From Siphonodentalium dalli (taxonomy: Eukaryota; Mollusca; Scaphopoda; Gadilida; Siphonodentaliidae), in the NCBI GenBank assembly GCA_032622095.1, contig CP136061.1, forward strand, positions 36,769,797 through 36,833,796: DNA of 64,000 bases, written 5' to 3'. Under the pieces are notes generated by a model. It did no database searches. It worked only from the letters and a program-made list of their open reading frames with translations, and was not told where the DNA came from. Every line of letters begins with the position of its first letter. Positions within the stretch are counted from its first letter, which is position 1. Shown one piece after another: positions 1 through 12,337 of the stretch. The position numbers and the translations under genes are program-made.

Positions 1-1309
1 TTTCTGTGAATTTAAAGACATAGTACCATGTACCAAAACCTGCATGCGATATATTTGAGGAATTCTAAAGACTCGTACATTGACTATCAAACTCAACAAA
101 TTGTCCTACTTCTGGTAATTAGCCATTGATTCAAGCGTTGCCGTTCATAGCCCATGACGCGTCACTGTGACGTTACATAAGTTAATGGCCATAGACGACA
201 CAATTATCTTACCAAATTACAATAAATTACAGCGACGATTAATAAAAGGGATATGCTGGATGTTGTCCACTGACATAATAAATACGTTACGGGACGCTTA
301 GTGGTCGGATATGGTGTCATGTAAGGCTCATCGAGATCAATATTAGACTCGGCCTACGGTAACTTATACTATTTGGTTTGAAATTTCCAACGGTTGCTGT
401 GTCAGGCATGGGATTTACGTCTGCTTATTTATATACCAAAGTTGGGAGGGGGTGAGTCACCCTAAACTCACTCCCTGTCGCCATGTCTCTCGTTAAGGCG
501 ACGCATACACTTCAGTCCTCACCTATAAAGTTAGTAATTTCGCATTTGTTGTCACGTTTTGGTGACTAAAATGTCGATGAATACAGGAAATACTATATAT
601 AAACTCCATATTCTCTGAAACGACATACCAAAGGCCTACATTGAACAAGATGTGTTCAAATTCCAAACAGAAGCAATTGCGTGGTACCGGTAGACAACAT
701 TACAAGTGAAATCTTGTCTGGATTCTTGGCCGCAAAGTATAATCACATAAAGGAAGCCATGAACTATGTCATGAAGTCTTCGCTGGTTTTCATTAATGGA
801 AAAGGAAAAATCACATGAACCTGCATATATACGTAACGGATATATAACTATATATATGGGAACAAGAAATGTTTGACTGGATCAGGGATGTGATTACTGA
901 AAGCCGTACAAGCGATAACTATGAACTATATAAGGAGACGAGGAAACACTCTGCAATCAAGAGTGTTTGGATACTAATGATAGAATCCTTGCGATGACAA
1001 CAAAGGACCGGAAAAGTTTTACCAGTTGTCATGACGACTTGGCATTGATCTCATTTGACAGTCATCTGAGCATGTTCTTTCCTCATTATTGTTTAACTAC
1101 ACTTCAGTCCATATCCCATTAACAGTTAAATGTAAGATGCGACGTCCGATTCCACACCAACTAAGTCAGAATTTTCGCTTACCCGTTATTCGTATTAAAA
1201 AGGTATCGCGAAAATTTCACAAAAGCATCCACATAAATTATAATACGTCAAACTCATAATTGATGACGCTCTTGAAATCCACCACTGCCCTTATAAAACA
1301 GTCTGTACG
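1..1309. other. Unassigned AT-rich stretch
   Basis: No coding exon, RNA or repeat family was recognised. Short open frames here have no protein-like features. Confidence 0.3.
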
Positions 1310-2440
1310 GTAAAATATGGTAAAGTTATGTAAAATGATATACTCTGGTAAAAAGACATGTAACGTCCATGTAAAAAGACATATCCTTGTAAATTCAAGT
1401 ATAGGCATGATGTACCCCACTTTCTCTCGTAAACTTATGGTGAAACAGGACATGCGCTGGTAAAACACATGTAATTCAGAAATATACTCCAGTAAATTAT
1501 ATATGGAGTAATGGTGTAACAGATTTTACTTTGGTAATACCCTTGTAGACAATTATATACTTTGGTAGAATCCGTGTAAAGCCCATGTAAAATGGACATA
1601 CCCTTGTAAATTCAAAGTAAAGGCACGATGTACGGTGTTACTCTCGTTAAATGATTGTGAAACAGGACATACATAAGTAAAAGAATGTAAACCCAATTAA
1701 TTCAGAACATACTCTAGTAAAATTCATAAAAATAAAAACATATTTACTTCAAAGGTCGTCAGTTACTTCAAATCCTGGTACTACAACCATGGTGCTTTTT
1801 ATATGTGTTGGTTCCAGTCAGAGATGGATTGTGTGAATAATTGAGTTGTACATTATCTAGTATTAATGTTATGTGGCAGCTAGCAACACATCCTGTGATT
1901 TCGAATGAAGTGGGGTAATACCATACAATAATATATAAGTAATACAAGGGGAATGATAGTATGAATCTAAGTCTTATTTCTAGACTAAATTCTAGTATGT
2001 TGTCTTTGGAGCAGTTCAGATCTGATATAAGTCTAAGATCCTGCAAAACGTTTTTCAACCATGCAGGGACAATAATTTAGGTGGGTTGGGTTGTGTTTAT
2101 TGTTCTGTGTATATTTAAGTCCAAAACGGAAACAGCTCTGCAATGTAATGTCCAATTAATTTCAAAATTAATGGTACATAGGCTCCCGTGTTGGTTAATG
2201 TTTTGTGTGCAATGGTAATACAACAGGATTTACTGGAGTATATTGTAAGTGGGGTGCACCATGCCTTTACTTGGAATTTACAAGGGTTTGTCCATTTTAG
2301 ATGGACTTTACATGGATTTTACCATAGTATATCATTGATTACCTGACTTGAAAATATTTTACCAGAGTAGAGCCATGTCAAACCATGGTTTACCCGGGGT
2401 TTACAAGAGTATTTTCACATGGACATGAGCGATAACTCCA
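1310..2440. repeat. GGTAAA-rich element with two direct and one inverted copy
   Basis: Segments 1330-1500 and 1550-1720 are related direct copies rich in TGGTAAA/TGTAAA words. 2225-2440 is the inverted counterpart (for example CCTTGTAAATTC at ~1385 and ~1603 versus GAATTTACAAGG at ~2275). This resembles a ~1.1-kb MITE with subterminal repeats. A related scrap lies at 3230-3380. Precise ends and target duplication were not resolved. Nothing coding was recognised. Confidence 0.55.
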
Positions 2441-2683
2441 TCGCTGATGTGTTTTCGGTCTCTTTTGTGGAAATCAAATAATATTTTTTCGTTAATCAGT
2501 GGAAAACAAGTGTACTTGGTGTCATACTCAAAATGGGACAAGACTATTCTTATAAATAAGTCAGCTAAATCCAGAATAGTTTAACACCTTGTGTAATCAC
2601 ATGTGCCATTCATGTGACTTCCAATCTGTCGTCTCAAATTGTAAGCCTACAAAAAGTACCCAGATACTACCGTTTAAATTACT

Positions 2684-3185
2684 TTAAAGACACGGTTGGT
2701 CTTGGCGGTGGGTATCCTGTGAAAATATCTCCACCCGTCCAAAACCGCCACAAACAGAAAGAACATCACAATGTAGATAGACTTTGTCCGTATACAAATA
2801 AGAAATATCGCATAAACAATATGTTATGGTCATATGTTTGACCATTGTTATGTAAACAAAGGCATAAAAAGTTACTTTTCTGGTGTTTGTTTATATTATG
2901 ATGGTAAACATAAAGATCGTTCTTTGTTGGTGAATACCTGATATGGAACTAATAAAGAGCGTTTATGCCATTTGTGTGTGATTAGCCAGTAGCATTGTGC
3001 TGTTTTCTGTAACACAATCAGGCTCTTGCTTAGGTAAAATATAGTAGGTCTTTATGATAACATGCTGTTTACGCGATGGTCATGGTATATATGAACGGAA
3101 CTGTAATCGTTTTAATGTTTTTCTGTTTACGGTGTTTGGAACAAATATGAATATTTTCGACAATTAAGGCCGCACGTGCCTTTAA
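2684..3185 (+). mobile_element. TTAA-flanked MITE, subfamily A, copy 1
   Basis: About 500 bases bounded by TTAA on both sides, with imperfect long inverted ends (AGACACGGTTGG... and ...CCGCACGTGCCT). It is near-identical to copies at 21.2, 24.6 and 59.1 kb. It has no coding capacity. TTAA targets are used by piggyBac and Kolobok transposases, and the AG-start ends fit Kolobok better, as inference. Confidence 0.88.
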
Positions 3186-3621
3186 TATCGAGATCAATTG
3201 CCCTGGTATAATTACTCTAGTACAACCACCACATATATAGCTGCAACCCGGTAAAATACCTTGGTGAAATGTGTCTATTTCACTAGAGATAAAATACATG
3301 GGTGGCTATATACATATATGGTGACGATACACAAGGGTAAAATCACCACCAGAGTAAATACCAGAGTGTTTTCACCATGGTTTACCAGATTATTTGTATG
3401 AGGTGGTGACGCAAGTATGGGCGTGCTTTATCACGGACGAGCAGTGGAGGTTTTGCTTAATGATACCCTGTTAGATTTGACACACGAACTCACCCCTTTG
3501 TACATGTTATATACCTGAGCATAATTCGTTCGGACCAACGAGCACATTCATATGACATTTTGATGGCAAGATATTTCGTTTTCCATTTTGGAGGCCAGCA
3601 AATATTCAAATGATCACCGCT

Positions 3622-3802
3622 ATAAAGAGCGTCAATGCTTCCGTCATCCAAAATGATGTAGATAATAAAGAGCGTCAATGCTTCCGTAATCCAAAATGAT
3701 GTAGATAATAAAGAGCGTCAATGCTTCCGTAATCCAAAATGATGTAGATAATAAAGAGCGTCAATGCTTCCGTCATCCAAAATGATGTAGATAATGAAGA
3801 GC
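3622..3802. repeat. 43-bp tandem repeat, ~4 copies
   Basis: Four head-to-tail copies of a unit holding AATAAAGAGCGTCAATGC and CCAAAATGATGTAG. The copies differ mainly at one base (CGTCATCC or CGTAATCC). The AAAGAGCG word is shared with the TTAA MITEs nearby. Confidence 0.9.
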
Positions 3803-4354
3803 GTTATATATTTCGAACCTTCGTGCTTGAAGCTTGTTCGAATCTCCACAAGCGATATTCTGTGACCCACGTCACTGACTGAATCTCGGCGATTACCATT
3901 GTAACGGTCACTACACAAACGATGTGGCGTGTTATGTGTACGCTACTCAAGTCCAGTGAAATTTTCAATACCTAAATGTAACAAGAAAACCATTGTCAGA
4001 AATGGTAACGCCTCAATATCATATTACTAGGCAAAATATATATTCAGCTTTAAAGTAGTGATTGTGAAAAATCGGTATATATGTAACGGCCATGTAGTTG
4101 ATTTGTTGTGATATTATTTTGTGTATGTGTATACTGTGAACTTGGTGAGAAAGGATATGAAAATATTTTTTTAATCGGACTTGCCAAACTGAAGTTTAAT
4201 TTCAAATATTTAAACACCATTCGCCACGTATGATATGTGTTCACAGAGGGCGCATATGTGTGTTCCCAATTGGTTGAAATGGTCATCTCCAAATATGCAA
4301 AAGCCATTGCATTGATACACCAATAACCACCTACCCGTTGCCAAAACAATTGTC
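3803..4354. other. Unassigned flank of the satellite
   Basis: A ~45-base piece near 3979-4025 (CAGAAATGGTAACGC) recurs at ~35305-35345, so part of this is a dispersed repeat. No gene was recognised. A 99-codon minus-strand frame at 4050-4349 lacks recognisable motifs. Confidence 0.3.
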
Positions 4355-7300
4355 GATTGCCTTGACGATTAACATGTTAGTATTGCCTTGATGATTGACA
4401 TGTTATTATTGCCTTGACGATTGACATGTTATTATTGCCTTGATGATTGACATGTTATTATTGCCTTGACGATTGACGTGTTATTATTGCCTTGATGATT
4501 GACATGTTATTATTGCCTTGACGATTGACATGTTATTATTGCCTTGATGATTGACATGTTATTATTGCCTTGACGATTGACATGTTATTATTGCCTTGAC
4601 GATTGACATGTTATTATTGCCTTGACGATTGACATGTTAGTATTGCCTTGATGATTGACATGTTATTATTGCCTTGACGATTGACATGTTAGTATTGCCT
4701 TGATGATTGACGTGTTATTATTGCCTTGATGATTGACATGTTATTATTGCCTTGATGATTGATATGTTATTATTGCCTTGACGATTGACATGTTAGTATT
4801 GCCTTGATGATTGACATGTTATTATTGCCTTGACGATTGACATGTTATTATTGCCTTGACGATTGACATGTTATTATTGCCTTGACGATTGACATGTTAT
4901 TATTGGCTTGGCGATTGACATGTTATTATTGCCTTGATGATTGACATGTTATTATTGCCTTGACGATTGACATGTTATTATTGCCTTGACGATTGACATG
5001 TTATTATTGCCTTGATGATTGACATGTTATTATTGCCTTGACGATTGACATGTTATTATTGCCTTGACGATTGACATGTTATTATTGCCTTGATGATTGA
5101 CATGTTATTATTGCCTTGACGATTGACATGTTATTATTGCCTTGACGATTGACATGTTAGTATTGCCTTGACGATTGACATGTTATTATTGCCTTGACGA
5201 TTGACATGTTATTATTGCCTTGATGATTGACATGTTATTATTGCCTTGACGATTGACATGTTATTATTGCCTTGATGATTGACATGTTATTATTGCCTTG
5301 ACGATTGACATGTTATTATTGTCTTGACGATTGACATGTTATTATTGCCTTGACGATTGCCATGTTATTATTGCCTTGGCGATTGACATGCTATTATTGC
5401 CTTGACGATTGACATGTTATTATTGCCTTGACGATTGACATGTTTTTATTGTCATGACGATTGACATGTTATTATTGCCTTGACGATTGACATGTTATTA
5501 TTGCCTTGACGATTGACATGTTATTATTGCCTTGATGATTGACATGTTATTATTGCCTTGATGATTGACATGTTAGTATTGCCTTGATGATTGACATGTT
5601 ATTATTGCCTTGACGATTGACATGTTATTATTGCCTTGATGATTGACATGTTATTATTGCCTTGATGATTGACATGTTATTATTGCCTTGATGATTAACA
5701 TGTTATTATTGCCTTGACGATTGACATGTTAGTATTGCCTTCATGATTGACATGTTATTATTGCCTTGACGATTGACATGTTATTGTTGCCTTGATGATT
5801 GACATGTTATTATTGCCTTGATGATTGACATGTTATTATTGCCTTGATGATTGACATGTTAGTATTGCCTTGATGATTGACATGTTATTATTGCCTTGGC
5901 GATTGACATGTTATTATTGCCTTGACGATTGACATGTTATTGTTGCCTTGATGATTGACATGTTATTATTGCCTTGATGATTGACATGTTATTATTGCCT
6001 TGATGATTGACAAGTTATTATTGCCTTGATGATTGACATGTTATTATTGCCTTGATGATTGACATGTTATTATTGCCTTGACGATTGACGTGTTATTATT
6101 GCCTTGACGATTGACGTGTTATTATTGCCTTGATTATTGACATGTTATTATTGCCTTGACGATTGACATGTTATTATTGCCTTGACGATTGACATGTTAT
6201 TATTGCCTTGACGATTGACATGTTATTATTGCCTTGATGATTGACATGTTATTATTGCCTTGATGATTGACATGTTATTATTGCCTTGATGATTGACATG
6301 TTATTGTTGCCTTGATGATTGACATGTTATTATTGCCTTGACGATTGACATGCTATTATTGCCTTGACGATTGGCTTGTTATTATTGCCTTGATGATTGA
6401 CATGTCATTATTGCCTTGACGATTCACATGTTATTGTTGCCTTGATGATTGACATGTTATTATTGCCTTGACGATTGACATGTTATTATTGCCTTGACGA
6501 TTGACATGTTATTATTGCCTTGACGATTGACATGTTATTATTACCTTGATGATTGACATGTTATTATTGCCTTGACGATTGACATGCTATTATTGCCTTG
6601 ATGATTGACATGCTATTATTGCCTTGATGATTGACATGTTATTATTGCCTTGATGATTGACATGCTATTATTGCCTTGATGATTGACATGTTATTATTGC
6701 CTTGACGATTGGCATGTTATTATTGCCTTGATGATTGACATGTTATTATTGCCTTGACGATTGACATGTTATTATTGCCTTGATGATTGACATGTTATTA
6801 TTGCCTTGACGATTGACATGTTATTATTGCCTTGATGATTGACATGTTATTATTGCCTTGACGATTGACATGTTATTATTGCCTTGATGATTGACATGTT
6901 ATTATTGCCTTGACGATTGACATGTTATTATTGCCTTGACGATTGACATTTTATTATTGCCTTGACGATTGACATGTTATTATTGCCTTGACTATTGACG
7001 TCGTGTTATTATTGCTTTGACGATTGACGTCGTGTTATTATTGCCTTGACGATTGTCATGTTATTATTGCCTTGACGATTGACGTCGTGTTATTATTGCC
7101 TTGATGATTGACATGTTATTATTGCCTTGACGATCGACATGTTATTATTGCCTTGACGATTGACATGTTATTATTACCTTGATGATTGACATGTTATTAT
7201 TGCCTTGACGATTGACATGTTGTTATTGCCTTGATTATTGACATGTTATTATTGCCTTGACGATTGACATGATATTATTGCCTTGATGAATGACATGTTA

Positions 7301-8811
7301 TTATTGCCTTGACGATTGACATGTTATTATTGCCTTGACGATTGACATGTTATTATTGCCTTGACGATTGACATGTTATTATTGCCTTGGCGATAGACAT
7401 GTTATTATTGCCTTGATGATTGACGTGTTATTATTGCCTTGACGATTGACGTGTTATTATTGCCTTGGCGATTGACATGTTATTATTGCCTTGACGATTG
7501 ACATGTGATTATTGCCTTGACGATTGACATGTTATTATTGCCTTGACGATTGACATGTTATTATTGCCTTGACGATTGACATGTTATTATTGCCTTGACG
7601 ATTGACATGTTATTATTGCCTTGACGATTGACATGTTATTATTGCCTTGACGATTGACATGTTATTATTGCCTTGACGATTGACATGTTATTATTGCCTT
7701 GACGATTGACATGTTATTATTGCCTTGACGATTGACATGTTATTATTGCCTTGACGATTGACATGTTATTATTGCCTTGATGATTGACATGTTATTATTG
7801 CCTTGATGATTGACATAATATTCTCGCCTTGACGATTGACATGTTATTATTGCCTTGACGATTGACATGTTATTATTGCCTTGACGATTGACATGTTATT
7901 ATTGCCTTGACGATTGACATGTTATTATTGCCTTGACGATTGACATGTTATTATTGCCTTGATGATTGACATGTTATTATTGCCTTGACGATTGACATGT
8001 TATTATTGCCTTGACGTTTGACATGTTATTATTGTCTTGACGTTTGACATGTTATTATTGCCTTGACGATTGACATGTTATTATTGCCTTGACGATTGAC
8101 ATGTTATTATTGCCTTGACGATTGACATGTTATTATTGCCTTGACGATTGACATGTTATTATTGCCTTGACGATTGACATGTTATTATTGCCTTGATGAT
8201 TGACATGTTATTATTGCCTTGATGATTGACATGTTATTATTGCCTTGATGATTGACATGTTATTATTGCCTTGATGATTGACATGTTATTATTGCCTTGA
8301 TGATTGACATGGTTTATTACCTTGATGATTGACATGTTATTATTGCCTTGATGATTGACATGTTATTATTGCCTTGATGATTGACATGTTATTATTGCCT
8401 TGGCGATTGACATGTTATTATTGCCTTGACGATTGACATGTTATTATTGCCTTGACGATTGACATGTTATTATTGCCTTGATGATTGACATGTTATTATT
8501 GCCTTGATGATTGACATGTTATTATTGCCTTGATGATTGACATGTTATTATTGCCTTGATGATTGACATGTTATTATTGCCTTGATGATTGACATGTTAT
8601 TATTGCCTTGATGATTGACATGTTATTATTGCCTTGATGATTGACATGTTATTATTGCCTTGATGATTGACATGTTATTATTGCCTTGATGATTGACATG
8701 TTATTATTGCCTTGGTGATTGACATGTTATTATTGCCTTGATGATTGACATGTTATTATTGCCTTGATGATTGACATGTTATTATTACCTTGACGACTGA
8801 CATGTTATTAT
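4355..8811. repeat. 26-bp satellite array, ~171 copies
   Basis: Uninterrupted tandem copies of a 26-base unit (TTGCCTTGAYGATTGACATG plus TTATTA). The dominant variation is GACG versus GATG at one site, a CpG/TpG alternation, with occasional GGCG. Runs of GACG (about 7490-7765) and of GATG (about 8480-8770) form blocks. There is no open frame and no unique spacers, so it is non-coding satellite or minisatellite DNA. Confidence 0.98.
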
Positions 8812-9792
8812 TTCTCTGAATAGTCAGCTTATACAGCAACACGGGCTCTTATTGCGCGGACGCACAACTATTTTTTCCGAATTCTCAGTTATTGTCCAAA
8901 TAATGCGTAGTTGTCGTCCTACGAATTCGTAGTCATTGTTTCGCTCTGGACAATTGGACCGATGAAGTAAAGGCGACAACTGTGTTTTAAGTCGGATAAT
9001 TAGATGTAAAATTTGTGTAAATTTTACTTCGTGCAGGAATATATACAATACTAGCAGGGTTACCCGGCGTTGCTCAGGTTAAATTGCGGTTATGCCCTCT
9101 GCTGTATATGGACATGCATGTGGTGGGAATAGAGAAATGGCCTATTACTCACCTGTCCATGGTGTTGTATTGGTCAGTTATTCTCAGTTTAAAATTAAAG
9201 TTGCTATATATATTAGCTACATGTAACCGACACAGAGCGAGGTTTTAAGTTGTTTATGTTAGGCTATGAGTCTGTTCTAAAACTGAAAGAAACTATCTGT
9301 ATCGGTGATATACCGTTGTCTGTTTCCAGTATTGGAGGATCCTGAAAAGTCAAGTCTACTGAAACCACTACTGTGAATGGGTCTTCACTCTTCGACGCAT
9401 TTCCATCTCTCTTGACAAATTGTATCTATCTTGCGGAAAATATTTTGAATGCGACGGACTTAATTGTGTTACAATACATTACACAGTCTAACATGCCATC
9501 CTCTAACGATTCAAGGTCCCTACTGTTGCAAGAATATATGTATCTCTTAAATATAATGATAAGTTTACTTAAAATGTTTTCTTCTATGTATCTGTTTTGC
9601 GAACTCACTGTATGGATGTCCAGATTCCCATACAAATGACAGTTGAGAATATGTAATTTTTCAATTGACTTAATTATGTCGAGGCTGTGAAATGTGAACC
9701 CAAAAACTTATAAAACGAATTATATGGAGATGACTTTATACAACTTTTGTTGATATTGGCGACTAAAACATTCTCATCAATGTTACATGTAT
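8812..9792. other. Unassigned stretch between satellite and composite transposon
   Basis: No repeat family or gene was recognised. Open frames on both strands at 9373-9639 are likely chance. Confidence 0.3.
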
Positions 9793-11642
9793 TAGTGTAG
9801 TGACTTAGCGACAAAATTTTGACATATTGGAACAGACTGGCCAAAAGTGCCATTTTTTTAATATTATGTCAAGTTAGGTGTGCTCTTTCAGAAAGAGAAC
9901 TAGAAACAGGTTTCTGATCAATATTAACCCTTGTTTCCAGTATAAATCCAAGATGGTGGCCAAATTCAATCATTATTTCACCATGGCGTTCCAACTGGTA
10001 CACAATTTAAGGCACATGCATAATAAAGGCGTCATTCCATCCGGCATTGTCATATTTTGAAGATATTAGCAATCCAGGCTGACCAAATTTGAAAATTATA
10101 ACTTTTTGGACCAAAAGCATGAATTTTGTCATAAAATCATTCTCGTTTCAATTATTTCGGAATAATAAACAGACAATTTATCAAACCTGTTTCAGCCCAG
10201 ATCAAAGGTTAAGATCTTAAAAATTTCAGAAATGTATACTGCAAACAAAATATACAACATCTAGAACAAATTCGTAGCCATATTTTAGACATTATGGATT
10301 ATGTTACCCCTTACCCCAAAAATCATGAAATTTTGTTTTTGTGATAAACATCCGATAGAACATGGATGAGAATCTATAAAGGACACTATTCGATCACATT
10401 TCTAAATACTGTAATTGCAATTACACACACAATGACCAAAGTTGAAATTTACAACTTTTTCGACTAAAATATGCAATTTGGTAAGAAAATCCTCGTCATT
10501 TCAAATATTTTGGTCCATTAAATGGTCATTTACACATAGGATATTTGCGATAGTTCAAATGTTTGGTCTTAAATGTTTTGGACATATATACTAAAAACAA
10601 TGAATACATTTTCTGTGGTTAATATGTAACAACGTTTCAGAAAATTTGGTTTATGTTACCCCTCACCCCAAAAATCACAAAAATGTGACTTGGGTTGTAA
10701 AGATTCAATAAATCTTTGGTTAAATCTTATAAAGTGAGTTTGTCGATGACAATTAGTCATATATTGTTATGTAACAATCTCATTGATAGTATACTGTTTA
10801 AATTTACAATTGTATGCCTAATAACAGCTATATTTTATGGTAAAATAACCATCATTTCAAATATTTTCAACCAATATATGGGCAATTTCTCAAACATTTC
10901 CCAAGATCGTATACCACATGCGGCCATGAAAGTTTCGAAAATGACTGTCGAATACAACACATTTAAATGTGTATACATGTCATGTCTATGTGAAATAGAA
11001 TAAAATTCTTAAAATCTATTATACCATAAATAATTTGAAGGTGTTGACTTATATAATCTACAAATGTAGCATACAAGAGGGTGTATATATAGACATGTAG
11101 TTCAGATCACAACTTTAATTTGTCTATCAATAATACACATAACATAAAGATGGTAAATCTGTGTTTACATTGTATACTGTGTTCTTAAATTCACGTCTGT
11201 TATGTTGTACGTGTATAACTATAATGTGCACAGTCTGATCATACCAGCGGATATATAGCAACTCATAGATTGTCATGTTATAATCACCGGTGAGTAACAC
11301 ATACATGTATCAGTCATTTAATTATTAAGGGAATAAGACCGTCCCAGTAAGTCAGACACAAAGCCAGGCCATTGTAAAGGACAATGAGATAATCAACACT
11401 CTAATTGTTAATTAGAGTCATAAACATAATTAGCCTTTGTGGCCACCAGCTTACTGGTGACACAATGCATCCACTAGACACTGCTAATTGGGGGATTAGT
11501 GAGGCAGCTATTTGTCCCCACATTGTCATTCAGTTGCAAATTAGAAGGGACAAGACACAATGCATATACCAATACCACCATATGACTGAAGTAATATGTC
11601 AATGGAATTAAACAATACTAATACATAGAAATGGAAACTTAC

Positions 11643-11768
11643 CTTCAAATGTGTCACAAAATTGGAGGTAACTTTTTTGGAACCGGAGATTGTAGTTGGG
11701 CAATGTTTGCACTTCGCTTTCATAGTACACGACGTGTCTTTCTGCAAATCAAAATGCTGCCAGATTGT
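11643..11768 (-). pseudogene. BED zinc-finger exon of the nested hAT element
   Basis: The minus strand encodes a near-perfect BED finger: IWQHF aromatic pair, then AKCKHC (C-x2-C), then TSNFVTHLK supplying the His. BED fingers bind DNA and sit at the N-terminus of hAT transposases and ZBED proteins. The frame ends HLK|GTAAGT, a consensus splice donor (intron from 11642 downward on the minus strand). No catalytic hAT exons or C-terminal dimerisation domain follow before the element ends. The finger itself has no stop, unlike the surrounding older remnants, so this insertion is younger. Confidence 0.7.
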
Positions 11769-12179
11769 TTTTGTAGTAATGTTGATAGCATTTTTAGCAG
11801 TGGTTGGTATGAATTTCTACCATAGCATATATACCATATCAGGTGGAGATAATGAAACATGATCATAAGAGTGATCTATTATAGTGCTCTATTGTCAATT
11901 ATTTGAAGTTGGTTTCTCATTGTATTTATCAAAACAAGCCTTCTACCTCAAACTGAAGGTTAACCACTGCTTAAGCAAACAAAGAGGTGTCAACAGAATT
12001 AACCATTGAGACACAGTGGATGAAAACTCAGTGTTGTGACAACATAGTGATAGCCAGTCACCAGTCATACACTTTGAAATTTGAAAAAAAAACATTTGAA
12101 GAAACGATTGGATGAATCATGAAAGAGAACTTTGAGAAGAAATAAGTACCTGTGATTTTGAAGTAATTGAAATTAGACC

Positions 12180-12330
12180 CAAATTACAATTACAATTACA
12201 TCATAACCAATTACAATTGCAATTACATGTAATTGAGAATAAACTCAATTACCAATTACATGCAATTACTTGAAAAAATGTAATTAATTACAGTCAATTA
12301 CAATTACAAATTACAATTACCCCATCCCTG
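12180..12330 (-). repeat. hAT subterminal AATTAC repeats
   Basis: About 150 bases of closely spaced AATTAC/GTAATT words next to the CAGGGATGGGG terminus. Similar subterminal clusters occur in many hAT elements and are likely transposase binding sites. Nothing else is visible here. Confidence 0.7.
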
Positions 12331-12337
12331 CCGGTGA

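Larger units (their letters stand above)
11295..12330 (-). mobile_element. Nested hAT-type fragment with 8-bp near-duplication
   Basis: This block interrupts the left arm exactly where the right arm is continuous. Its right edge reads CAGGGATGGGGTAATTG on the minus strand, a typical hAT terminus followed by AATTA-rich subterminal repeats. Flanking 8-mers CCGGTGAG (11287-11294) and CCGGTGAC (12331-12338) differ by one base, as expected for an old 8-bp hAT target duplication. The other edge has no matching terminal repeat. The fragment contains one BED-finger exon and then ~350 bases, not a whole transposase. Confidence 0.75.

Noticed and set aside
3837-3850. tRNA B box (GTTCGAATC).
   Set aside because: No A box or cloverleaf at suitable distance upstream.
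4355-8811. CRISPR-like array or bacterial promoter tandem (TTGAC and TATTAT words recur every 26 bases).
   Set aside because: There are no unique spacers between repeats, no cas genes, and the surroundings are animal DNA with spliced-gene and transposon remnants. It is a plain satellite.
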